Assembly: GCA_023426265.1 (NCBI GenBank)
Contig: JAFABA010000158.1
Coordinates: 1-22,700, forward strand
Length of the DNA stretch: 22,700 nucleotides
From: Bacillota bacterium
GTDB lineage: Bacteria; Bacillota; Clostridia; Christensenellales; CAG-138
Direction of reading: 5' to 3'
The translations under genes and the position numbers were made by a program. Below, one piece after another: positions 1 to 5,943 of the stretch. The notes beneath the pieces are model-generated. The model was not told the origin of the DNA. It searched no databases and saw only the letters and a list, made by a program, of their open reading frames with translations. Position 1 is the first letter of the stretch, and every line of letters begins with the position of its first letter.

Positions 1-264
1 CGCCACTGGGAGCTCTTATTGCGGGCGCGGGCTTTAGACAACCAGCTTTTTGTATCCGCCGTCTCCCCCGCGCAGTCAGCCAACGCATACGGGCATTCGC
101 TCGTCGCCACGCCGGACGGCGCGGTGCTTTACGCCTGCAAGGAGCAGGAGGAGGTCGCAGTCGTAGAGCTTGACATGGGCATGCTGGAGGAAATGAGAAA
201 CAGCATTCCCGTGCGGCGCAACCGTCGGACAGACCTCTACCGGCTGGAACCGATCCGGTATTGA
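1..264 (+). CDS. Carbon-nitrogen hydrolase (nitrilase superfamily, omega-amidase-like), C-terminal part
   Basis: The gene enters from the left edge in frame 1 and ends at TGA 262-264, leaving 87 residues. The visible part starts with RHWELLLRARALDNQ, followed by SPAQSANAYGHSLVATPDGAVL and a terminal RNRRTDLYRLE. This is the typical C-terminal third of Nit2/omega-amidase-type enzymes: a W-E-L-L-x-R-A-R-A-x-D-N-Q helix, a GHS strand, and a closing R-R-x-D-L-Y. The family hydrolyses alpha-keto amides or other amides in the cytoplasm with a Glu-Lys-Cys triad. The catalytic Cys lies upstream of the window, so activity cannot be judged. The family call is secure, the exact substrate is not. The next gene starts 91 bases downstream, with its own possible promoter between. 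Confidence 0.82.
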   Translation, partial: RHWELLLRARALDNQLFVSAVSPAQSANAYGHSLVATPDGAVLYACKEQEEVAVVELDMGMLEEMRNSIPVRRNRRTDLYRLEPIRY

Positions 265-318
265 TGCGACGACCTCGCGTTTGTTTACAGTTTCTTTCAC
301 CCCCGCCGCCGCCTCTTA

Positions 319-327
319 TGGTATACT
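319..327 (+). promoter_or_regulatory. Possible extended -10 promoter for the SanA-like gene
   Basis: TG-G-TATACT (319-327) is a good extended -10 about 30 bases before the ATG at 356. No convincing -35 sits 16-18 bases upstream. AAGGGGA at 344-350 is the ribosome binding site. This is a motif reading only. Confidence 0.35.
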
Positions 328-355
328 TTGGATATCCTGAAATAAGGGGAATTGC

Positions 356-1054
356 ATGAAAAAGGACAAGCCGAGTAAAAAGCGCCGGAAGCTGTGGCCG
401 TGGCTGATCGCGGCGGCGCTGCTTCTTGCCGTACCGTTCCTGATAGACCGTGCGGTGGTCGCATCATCCGAACCATACTTTGTTTCCGAGGAGGAGGCAA
501 AAGCGCTTCAAGCGGACTGCATTCTGGTATTGGGCGCCGGGGTATGGGAAGGCGACCAGCCCAGCCCCGTGCTCCAGGACAGGCTCCAAAGCGGCATCGC
601 GCTTTATGAAGACGGCGCGGCTTCGCGGCTTTTAATGAGCGGGGACCATGGGCGCAAGGAGTACGACGAGGTCAATGTCATGAAAACATTTGCCGTGGAG
701 CGGGGCGTTCCTTCCTCGCACATATTCATGGACCACGCAGGGTTTTCCACATATGAAAGCATGTACCGTGCGCGGGACGTGTTTGAGGCGCGTCGCGTCA
801 TAATCGTGACGCAGCAATACCACCTGTACCGTGCGGTGTACATCGCCCGCACGCTGGGTCTGGACGCCTATGGCTTTGTGGTATCCGACGCCGATACGGC
901 ACAAATCCATAAGCAGCTGCGAAATGCCCGGGAAATGCTCGCCAGGGTAAAGGATTTCTTGTACTGCGTCATACAGCCCCTGCCCACCTACCTTGGCGAC
1001 GCCATTCCGGTGAGCGGCAATGGCGATCTGACCAATGATAAAACGCTCACGTGA
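356..1054 (+). CDS. SanA/YdcF/ElyC-family (DUF218) membrane-anchored protein
   Basis: A 232-residue protein with a very basic N-terminus (KKDKPSKKRRK) and one membrane segment at about residues 14-34. The rest is an extracytoplasmic DUF218 domain. Recognisable family blocks are DCILVLGAGVW, the PSPVLQDRLQSGIALY helix, RLLMSGDHG, a conserved Glu-rich stretch (KEYDEVNVMK), FSTYESMYRARDVF and VIIVTQQYHLYRA. SanA and relatives are linked to envelope barrier function (the vancomycin exclusion phenotype in enterics). The biochemical reaction is not established. The start is supported by AAGGGGA seven bases upstream. The arsenate-reductase-like gene follows 51 bases later on the same strand, so the two may be co-transcribed up to the terminator at 1504. 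Confidence 0.85.
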   Translation: MKKDKPSKKRRKLWPWLIAAALLLAVPFLIDRAVVASSEPYFVSEEEAKALQADCILVLGAGVWEGDQPSPVLQDRLQSGIALYEDGAASRLLMSGDHGRKEYDEVNVMKTFAVERGVPSSHIFMDHAGFSTYESMYRARDVFEARRVIIVTQQYHLYRAVYIARTLGLDAYGFVVSDADTAQIHKQLRNAREMLARVKDFLYCVIQPLPTYLGDAIPVSGNGDLTNDKTLT

Positions 1055-1105
1055 GTATAAGCGGCCGCGCTGCGGCAGCGGAACGTTGATTAAGGAGAAC
1101 CCGGC

Positions 1106-1459
1106 ATGCTTTTTATTTGTTATCCGAAATGCAGTACCTGTGCAGCCGCGCAGCATTGGCTGGAGGAACATAGGATAGGCCACACGGCGCGGGATATAAA
1201 GTTGGACCGCCCCACGCCCGATGAATTAAGGTCGTGGATAAGTTTAAGCGGACTGCCGCTCAAGCGGTTTTTCAATACAAGCGGCTTATCATACCGTGCG
1301 TTATCTTTAAAAGATAAGCTGCCCTCCATGCCGGAAGAAGCCCAGCTTACATTGCTCGCAAGCGACGGCATGCTGGTAAAACGGCCTATCCTTGTTGGCG
1401 ACGGATTTGTTCTCATTGGCTTCCAGCCGGAGGTTTGGGCAAAAGCGCTTTTAAACTGA
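1106..1459 (+). CDS. ArsC/Spx-fold protein (arsenate reductase-like)
   Basis: A 117-residue thioredoxin-fold protein of the ArsC/YffB/Spx family, close to the usual family length. The N-terminus FICYPKCSTCAAAQHWL carries a CxxC (Cys9 and Cys12). DIKLDRPTPDEL, KRFFNTSGLSYR and MLVKRPILV match the family blocks, and the KRP motif is the conserved Arg-cis-Pro region. YffB-like proteins, arsenate reductases and Spx/MgsR regulators share this architecture. Without ars genes nearby, and with a CxxC as in Spx, I would not call it an arsenate reductase. TAAGGAGA lies nine to ten bases before ATG 1106. It is the last gene before a strong terminator. Confidence 0.85.
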   Translation: MLFICYPKCSTCAAAQHWLEEHRIGHTARDIKLDRPTPDELRSWISLSGLPLKRFFNTSGLSYRALSLKDKLPSMPEEAQLTLLASDGMLVKRPILVGDGFVLIGFQPEVWAKALLN

Positions 1460-1503
1460 TCGGCCCGCCGCCCGGTGCTTTTCCCGGGATAAGTACATAA
1501 CGA

Positions 1504-1542
1504 ACACCCGGCAAGCGAAAATTGCCGGGTGTCCGTTTTTTC
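1504..1542 (+). terminator. Intrinsic terminator after the ArsC-like gene
   Basis: A perfect 11-bp stem, ACACCCGGCAA (1504-1514) with TTGCCGGGTGT (1522-1532), has a 7-base loop and is followed by a T-rich tail (1536-1542). It lies between convergent genes, but the T-tract is on the plus strand only. Confidence 0.9.
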
Positions 1543-1576
1543 CACCGGTACGCCATATCAGTCTGACATCCGCGGC

Positions 1577-2560
1577 TTACGCCTGCCGGAAGCGGTATGC
1601 CTTTACAAACAACATTACGATATCCAAAACGTGAGCGAACACGACCACGCCGAAAAAGAAGACCGGCGCATTGCCGAGTACCGCATGGCCAACCGTATCG
1701 TTTACGCCAAAGAGCGCCGTAACGCCGGGGAGAAATCCGGGGTTTACAATGTCCTTTGTAAAAAACAGCAACATGAACAATCCCAAGCTCAATACCCCGG
1801 TAATCAGCGTAGTGAACGCAACCTTGAAGGTATACCGGCCCTCAAGCATCTTCACGATTTCCTTCGCGATGCCCGCTCCCGTAATCAGAAGCAGTACAGG
1901 CCACATCTGCAGCAACACCTCCTGATTGAACATGGGCACAAAACCATCGGCGTTATAGATCCCAATGACCCACGGCGCCAGCCATAGGAACAGCAGAAGA
2001 AACGCAATACTGAAGACGATACCCACAATGGTCTCCCCCCGGCTGATCCGCTCATTCTTTTCAGGTACGGGCGGCAGGTCGCCTAAAGCATCGTCATGGT
2101 CCAGCTTGACACCCTTGCGTTCAAAGAACGCAAACAGCCCCGTGACAAACGCGAACGCATAGAGCTCCCCCATGAGCAACCCGCCGATCCACTCCACAAA
2201 CCGGAAGAACGGAACCTGCGGGGGGTCCCCAAGCAGCGTCGTGATAAATGCGGCAATCGTGAGCCCGCCCGCCACAGCCGGCATAACGATTTTAAGTATC
2301 ATTTTGTATTTGCCGTAATAAGGCTGCGCAATGAGCGCATGGTGCTTATCCGGATCGTATTTTTCCGCTAGCTCACTTGGCGTGCCAAGTTCGGTCAATA
2401 CCACGCGGATGTCATGCTCGGCGGGCGGGACGTCCCCGCAGCGCTGCTCGAGCATATCTGCAATGAGCGTGTTCAGTTCTTTCTTGATATCCGCCCGCTG
2501 CTTATAAGGCAGACGTTTTTCCACCGCATAGATGTAGCGTTCGATTAAATCCGATTTCAT
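1577..2560 (-). CDS. HAAS-domain multi-pass membrane protein, partner of PadR
   Basis: A 327-residue protein. Residues 1-75 form a helical cytoplasmic domain (MKSDLIERYIYAVEKRLP, IKKELNTLIADMLE, VLTELGTPSELAEKY) typical of HAAS/DUF1700-type domains that sit next to PadR regulators. The rest holds about six membrane segments, starting near MILKIVMPAVAGGLTIAAF and ending with a hydrophobic hairpin near the C-terminus. Its start overlaps the stop of the PadR gene by four bases (ATGA), so the two are translationally coupled. In characterised pairs the HAAS protein acts with the PadR sensor in envelope or drug stress. The transported substrate, if any, is unknown. It ends 35 bases from the terminator of the convergent gene. 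Confidence 0.8.
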   Translation of the reverse strand: MKSDLIERYIYAVEKRLPYKQRADIKKELNTLIADMLEQRCGDVPPAEHDIRVVLTELGTPSELAEKYDPDKHHALIAQPYYGKYKMILKIVMPAVAGGLTIAAFITTLLGDPPQVPFFRFVEWIGGLLMGELYAFAFVTGLFAFFERKGVKLDHDDALGDLPPVPEKNERISRGETIVGIVFSIAFLLLFLWLAPWVIGIYNADGFVPMFNQEVLLQMWPVLLLITGAGIAKEIVKMLEGRYTFKVAFTTLITGVLSLGLFMLLFFTKDIVNPGFLPGVTALFGVNDTVGHAVLGNAPVFFFGVVVFAHVLDIVMLFVKAYRFRQA

Positions 2561-2898
2561 TGCCTTTCCCCCTCCATCAGGCTGTTCATGCTGGCAACCG
2601 TTTCATCCCAGTGCTTTTTGAGCACCCGGTAAATTTCGTTTCCAAAATCCGTTATCACATAGTATTTTCTTGGCTTTGCCCCTCCGGTTTCCCACTCGCT
2701 TTTCAATAACCCCTGGCCTTCCAGCCGCCGAAGCAGCGGGTAGATCGTGTTGACCTCCACCGCAATGCCGCTTTCTCCCATGACATTGACCAAGTGGTAC
2801 CCGTACATGGGCTTTTGGAGCTGGCTGAGCACCGCAAGCACGATGCTGCCGCGTCTTAGCTCAAGTATCAGGCCCGATAATATCTCCTCTCGTTCCAT
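2557..2898 (-). CDS. PadR-family transcriptional regulator
   Basis: 113 residues, a short class-2 PadR protein. The winged-helix core reads GSIVLAVLSQLQKPMYGYHL, then VNTIYPLLRRLEGQGLL, then KPRKYYVITDFG, the signature of the family. A C-terminal helix for dimerisation follows. I place the start at ATG 2898 (MEREEILSGL), not at an in-frame ATG at 2967. A GGGGATG ribosome site precedes 2898, and the consensus promoter at 2932-2960 would lie inside the longer version. The family represses by binding palindromes at its own promoter and is released by small molecules. Such a palindrome is present here. Confidence 0.93.
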   Translation of the reverse strand: MEREEILSGLILELRRGSIVLAVLSQLQKPMYGYHLVNVMGESGIAVEVNTIYPLLRRLEGQGLLKSEWETGGAKPRKYYVITDFGNEIYRVLKKHWDETVASMNSLMEGERQ

Positions 2899-2931
2899 AT
2901 TCACATCCCCATATTCGATAGTATATTTCAC

Positions 2932-2960
2932 ATTATAGTGTGCATTGCACACTATGTCAA
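2932..2960 (-). promoter_or_regulatory. Consensus sigma-A promoter of the padR-HAAS operon
   Basis: On the minus strand TTGACA (2955-2960) and TATAAT (2932-2937) are separated by exactly 17 bases. Both hexamers match consensus perfectly. The start codon is 34 bases downstream of the -10. An unrepressed promoter this strong implies tight negative control. Confidence 0.88.
2935..2955. promoter_or_regulatory. Palindromic operator, probably for PadR
   Basis: Ten-base arms ATAGTGTGCA (2935-2944) and TGCACACTAT (2946-2955) are perfect inverted repeats around one central T. The palindrome fills the -10/-35 spacer and touches both hexamers, so a bound dimer would block RNA polymerase. Assignment to the adjacent PadR protein is an inference from position and from the family's known autoregulation. 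Confidence 0.75.
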
Positions 2961-3005
2961 CATTCACAATATAAAGAATTCAAAATTATTTTTGTAAGGA
3001 TATGG

Positions 3006-3035
3006 AAAAAGAAAAAGCCGAGCATATCGGCTTTT
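3006..3035 (-). terminator. Terminator downstream of the two exported-protein genes
   Basis: AAAAGCCGA (3013-3021) pairs with TCGGCTTTT (3027-3035) around a 5-base loop. Read on the minus strand, the stem is followed by a T-rich run. It lies 22 bases past the stop at 3058. Confidence 0.72.
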
Positions 3036-3057
3036 CGCTTGTTCAAAATTCGCGCGG

Positions 3058-3798
3058 TTACGTTTCCACGTCCTGCTCCTGCTTTTGCTCCTCCGGCTTG
3101 TTTGAAGCATCGAGTTCGGTGGGCTTTTGCATGAGCCCTTTTAACAGTATGACCTTCCGATACCCCAGAAAGCTCAGAAAACCTAAAGCCCCCGTAACCA
3201 ATACTGCGAGCACAATCTGCAGCGCCCCCGGCCCCGTCTTCTGCTCCGCAACAGAGGCGGGCGTGGCGACGGACACGGGCGCGGGCGTGGGTGTTGGGGG
3301 TATGACGAGCGTATGGGAGATCTCGGAAGAAAACGCGTCCGTCTGGACTGCGACTTTTGCCTCCCCTTCCGCCTGCACGGTTGCATCAAACGATACCCTA
3401 TCCCCGGCGCTTAGCGCGGAAAGGAGAACCACAAATCCGTCGTTTCCCGGCACAATCTCCCACTGGACGTCCTGCGTTTCAGGCTCGGCGGTCTTGGCTG
3501 GCTTTTCAGGTTCCGGGCTGATGGACGCGATTGGCTGCTCCGCCAGTTCAAGCACAACGCTTTCTTTTTGCAGCGAAAGGCCTTCTCCCAGCTGCACGCG
3601 CAGAGCCGTCCAGTCTTCGGTTTTTGCCGCTTCCTCCACCGTAAACGCGTAGCGGATGGTATCGCCCGGCTTCACGTCGCTTTTTTGTTCCGGCTCGCTT
3701 TCCCACACGACATACTGCTCTGCTAAAGCGATAAGCGGCAGCAGCAGGCACAGCGCAACTATTGCGGCGAGCGTAAGCTTTCGTCTACGCATCCGCAT
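3058..3798 (-). CDS. Exported protein with C-terminal membrane anchor, function unknown
   Basis: 246 residues. It has a signal peptide at about 1-26 (MRMRRRKLTLAAIVALCLLLPLIALA), an extracytoplasmic part of beta-rich character (about 27-165) with a Pro/Glu-rich segment, a short PTPTPAP linker near 167, one membrane helix at about 190-213, and a charged cytoplasmic tail. The middle (QYVVWESEPEQKSDVKPGDTIRYAFTV) looks like the start of an Ig-like or CARDB-like domain, but I cannot name a family. The start overlaps the end of the NlpC/P60 gene by 14 bases, so the two are probably translationally coupled and may act together at the cell surface. An alternative start at 3792 gives a protein shorter by two residues. 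Confidence 0.7.
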   Translation of the reverse strand: MRMRRRKLTLAAIVALCLLLPLIALAEQYVVWESEPEQKSDVKPGDTIRYAFTVEEAAKTEDWTALRVQLGEGLSLQKESVVLELAEQPIASISPEPEKPAKTAEPETQDVQWEIVPGNDGFVVLLSALSAGDRVSFDATVQAEGEAKVAVQTDAFSSEISHTLVIPPTPTPAPVSVATPASVAEQKTGPGALQIVLAVLVTGALGFLSFLGYRKVILLKGLMQKPTELDASNKPEEQKQEQDVET

Positions 3799-5509
3799 AC
3801 AGCACCGGCCTTCTCATATACCGGAAGCCGCTTGACCAGGCTTCGGTTACCACCACGGTATCCCGGCTGGAGGAACAATGCGCCACAAGGTATGTGCCGT
3901 CCTCCCGTTTCTCCACCACAATGCCCACATGATTGATTGCGGAAGTCCCCGGCACCGCGCGGAACGCAAGATCGCCGGGCTGGGCTTCGTCCCAGCCTAA
4001 GGTGATGGAATTGCTCCACTGCCTCGCCGAGCCGTCCCCGATCGCATTTAGCAGCTTGACGTCCTTCGCGGCGTTGATAAACGTCCACGTAACGAATCCG
4101 CTGCAGTCAAGGCCGAAGTTTTGTATGGTGCCGGTCGTCTCGCTGCCCAGAGAGGTGACCACCTTGGGCACGCCCCAGAGCGGATTCCAGCCGACCTCGG
4201 GGTATTTCCCGCCCCAGAAGTATTCGATCTGCTCCACCATCGAGTACGCCGTGAGCACGATCTGCTCCCGCTGCATGGTCAACCCTTGGGGCAGGCTCTC
4301 CCGGATTTCTTCCTCCTGCTCCTTTGTCATATCCGAAAACGAAGTATCCCCGGTGAGCGAGGCGAACAGCCGTAAAAACTCCGGCTGCATCAGCTCGTCG
4401 AGTTGCGCGGCCCTGTTTTCATCAAAGCCGTAAAGTATCGCCATTTCCTGGCTGCTTTTTTCCGTCAGCATCACCTTGAGCGCGCCGTCTTCCATATTGA
4501 ATGCAAGCGAATGCATATCCCAGAACACGTCTTTAATGCCGTCGAGCGGAATTTTCCGTAAATTGTACAGGTCCAGCGGCTCCTCCACATCCAGCGAGCT
4601 TTTCGCCACAAACACCGCGAGCACCTCTGCCCAGTTGGATACGGTGGGGGTTCTAAGCGGAACGAGCGTGCTTTCCGTTGCGGCCTGCAAGGGCCTTAAT
4701 TCGTCGGTTTCCTCCTGCACAGGCACGGCGCGCAACAAGGCAACCTGCTCGGCGTCGTCAAACGCGCCCTGCAGCAGATTTACGCGCTCTATAAATTCCT
4801 GATTGAGGCCGGATATGATGCGCTGCAGGTCCTCCGAAATCACATCCCGGTATTCCCGGTATTTGCGGTAGCGGGAATCGCTGGTGCCGATGAGCGTGCT
4901 TTTTTGCTCCTCCGGTTCAAGCACCGTCACCGTGCAGAACGTTACCTCTTCCTCACGGCTTGCAGGATGCCTTGCGGCAAGGCGGATGACGTATATGCCC
5001 GGCACATCCGGCGAGAACCCGCCGTCGTCGAGCACTCTCACCCAAAGCTCCTGCCCCAGTTCATCACACGCAAACGCAAGGCTGCTTAGGTCCAATGGCG
5101 TACCCACCGGTATGGTGATGTCATGCGAATCGATCCACACGGCATAAGGCAGCGGCGTGGGCGAAAGAGTGGGCGTAGGTAAAAGCGTAGGAGTGGGCGT
5201 GGGGGGGAGCGTAGGCGTGGGTACAAGCGTGGGCGTGGGCACAGGCGTGGATTCAGGCAAAGGTGTAGGCGTTTCCATGGGCGGGGTGAAAAAAGGAGGC
5301 GTAGGCTCCGGAGAAGGCGTCTCGGGTATAGGCGGAGGCGTAGGTTCCGGGGTAAGCGTGGGCGTTGGCGTTCCCTCCAGCGGAGACTCGGACGTCGTTT
5401 CCGGCATAGCAGCCTCTCCCTCCGCAAGCGCGGCAGGTCCGCCCGCCTGCAAAAGGACGCCGAGCAAAAGGACACAGGATATATACGTAAAGAGCGCGCG
5501 TCTGCGCAT
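3785..5509 (-). CDS. Secreted NlpC/P60 cell-wall hydrolase with Pro/Thr stalk
   Basis: 574 residues from ATG 5509, which has AGGAGG six bases upstream. The open frame extends to 5575 but lacks a ribosome site there. Order of parts: signal peptide 1-29, Pro/Thr/Glu-rich stalk about 43-121, an Ig-like beta domain about 122-198 (ITIPVGTPLDL through GIYVIRLAARHP), a helical region about 205-430, and an NlpC/P60 domain about 440-570. The domain carries DCSGFV with catalytic Cys469, INHVGIV with His527 and AHCSSS with His544. P60 enzymes cleave peptidoglycan stem peptides, usually D-Glu-diamino acid bonds. The helical middle may serve as a binding or inhibitory region. It is first in a two-gene operon with the membrane-anchored protein at 3058-3798. 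Confidence 0.88.
   Translation of the reverse strand: MRRRALFTYISCVLLLGVLLQAGGPAALAEGEAAMPETTSESPLEGTPTPTLTPEPTPPPIPETPSPEPTPPFFTPPMETPTPLPESTPVPTPTLVPTPTLPPTPTPTLLPTPTLSPTPLPYAVWIDSHDITIPVGTPLDLSSLAFACDELGQELWVRVLDDGGFSPDVPGIYVIRLAARHPASREEEVTFCTVTVLEPEEQKSTLIGTSDSRYRKYREYRDVISEDLQRIISGLNQEFIERVNLLQGAFDDAEQVALLRAVPVQEETDELRPLQAATESTLVPLRTPTVSNWAEVLAVFVAKSSLDVEEPLDLYNLRKIPLDGIKDVFWDMHSLAFNMEDGALKVMLTEKSSQEMAILYGFDENRAAQLDELMQPEFLRLFASLTGDTSFSDMTKEQEEEIRESLPQGLTMQREQIVLTAYSMVEQIEYFWGGKYPEVGWNPLWGVPKVVTSLGSETTGTIQNFGLDCSGFVTWTFINAAKDVKLLNAIGDGSARQWSNSITLGWDEAQPGDLAFRAVPGTSAINHVGIVVEKREDGTYLVAHCSSSRDTVVVTEAWSSGFRYMRRPVLYADA
5147..5371 (-). repeat. Degenerate DNA repeat encoding Pro/Thr stalk
   Basis: The plus strand here is a run of purine/T-rich units such as GGCGTGGGCGTAGGT, which translate on the minus strand to PTPTL and TPTP repeats. 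It forms the flexible wall-spanning stalk of the NlpC/P60 protein. Length variation between strains is expected for such tracts. Confidence 0.8.
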
Positions 5510-5558
5510 GTAATTCCTCCTATGAGAAATATAGCCAATTCTTAGGGATATTTTCTCT

Positions 5559-5564
5559 ATTATA
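5559..5564 (-). promoter_or_regulatory. Possible -10 element for the NlpC/P60 operon
   Basis: TATAAT on the minus strand lies 49 bases before ATG 5509. I found no acceptable -35 at 16-18 bases, so this is weak support for a promoter. Confidence 0.35.
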
Positions 5565-5718
5565 GCGCAAAACATGGGGAGCGAGGATTCAATTTACAAT
5601 TTATTTGCATTTATTTGATATTTCCTCCCATTATGAAACATTTTGCTTTTTTAATCGCACGCAAAGAGGTTCTTCAAACAGTGCTTCCATAAAATTCTTG
5701 TCCAATCGAATGAAAAAA

Positions 5719-5734
5719 CCCGTTGACAGACGGG
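5719..5734. promoter_or_regulatory. Inverted repeat spanning the pyr -35 element
   Basis: CCCGT (5719-5723) and ACGGG (5730-5734) form a dyad with TTGACA almost exactly in its centre. It may be an operator. On the minus strand it is followed by six T residues and could instead be a weak terminator for antisense transcripts. Confidence 0.35.
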
Positions 5735-5751
5735 CGCAATTTTAGTATCCT
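5723..5751 (+). promoter_or_regulatory. Promoter of the pyrimidine operon
   Basis: A perfect -35 TTGACA (5723-5728) is followed after 17 bases by TATCCT (5746-5751). Transcription should start near 5758, giving a leader of roughly 185 bases before pyrB. It is the only convincing promoter between the divergent gene at 5509 and pyrB. Confidence 0.82.
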
Positions 5752-5789
5752 TGTCAAAATGAATGCGCGGCATTAAGAAAGGCAAACGT

Positions 5790-5855
5790 ATGAGGCTTCG
5801 GCTGAAATACAACCGAATACAACCGAGAGAAATAAAAACACTGGTGCTTTTGTAA
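5790..5855 (+). CDS. Candidate leader peptide of the pyr operon (21 residues)
   Basis: ATG 5790 is preceded by AGAAAGG and opens 21 codons starting MRLRLKYNRI and ending IKTLVLL, with TAA at 5853-5855. The stop codon falls in the loop of the terminator hairpin at 5834-5872. A ribosome at the end of this ORF would therefore cover the ascending arm and prevent the hairpin. This geometry is like the enterobacterial pyrBI leader, where close ribosome-polymerase coupling at low UTP gives read-through. The peptide itself is Arg/Lys-rich and probably has no function after synthesis. The coding call rests on ribosome site, position and geometry, without homology. Confidence 0.6.
   Translation: MRLRLKYNRIQPREIKTLVLL
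5807..5826 (+). repeat. Tandem 10-base repeat in the pyr leader
   Basis: ATACAACCGA occurs twice back to back (5807-5816, 5817-5826) inside the leader ORF. The unit is not a multiple of three, so the two copies encode different residues. It suggests an RNA-level signal, a protein-binding site, or a recent small duplication. Confidence 0.85.
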
Positions 5856-5872
5856 ACCAAGTGTTTTTTTTT
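5834..5872 (+). terminator. Attenuator-like intrinsic terminator upstream of pyrB
   Basis: AACACTGGT (5837-5845) pairs with ACC-A-AGTGTT (5856-5865, one bulged A), and flanking A and T runs extend the stem. A run of nine T residues (5864-5872) follows. It sits between the promoter and pyrB, about 70 bases before the ATG, so it must be bypassed for operon expression. Confidence 0.8.
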
Positions 5873-5895
5873 GCAATCAAGTATGCAGCGTAACC

Positions 5896-5917
5896 TGGCC
5901 CCCCTACGGCAGGGCCA
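5896..5917 (+). other. GC-rich hairpin between attenuator and pyrB
   Basis: TGGCCC (5896-5901) and GGGCCA (5912-5917) form a 6-bp hairpin 15 bases before the AAAGGAG site of pyrB. It has no T-tract. It might stabilise the processed mRNA end. No anti-terminator pairing with the upstream hairpin was evident by eye. The remaining 5510-5943 sequence is otherwise A/T-rich and gene-free apart from the features listed. Confidence 0.4.
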
Positions 5918-5943
5918 CCCCGTACCAAGAAAGGAGAGACGAC

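Noticed and set aside
632..1183. 183-residue open frame on the minus strand
   Set aside because: It lies fully opposite the SanA-like and ArsC-like genes, has no recognisable domain and has no ribosome site. It is a shadow of G+C-rich coding sequence.
5147..5371. CRISPR-like or satellite repeat
   Set aside because: The units are degenerate and have no spacers. They encode the Pro/Thr stalk in frame.
5816..5831. PyrR-binding loop candidate (CCGAGAGAAAT region)
   Set aside because: It lacks the conserved GAGG core and no flanking stem forms. The leader-peptide reading explains the region better.
5651..5860. 69-residue minus-strand frame across the pyr leader
   Set aside because: It has no ribosome site, overlaps the pyr promoter and attenuator, and has no recognisable features.
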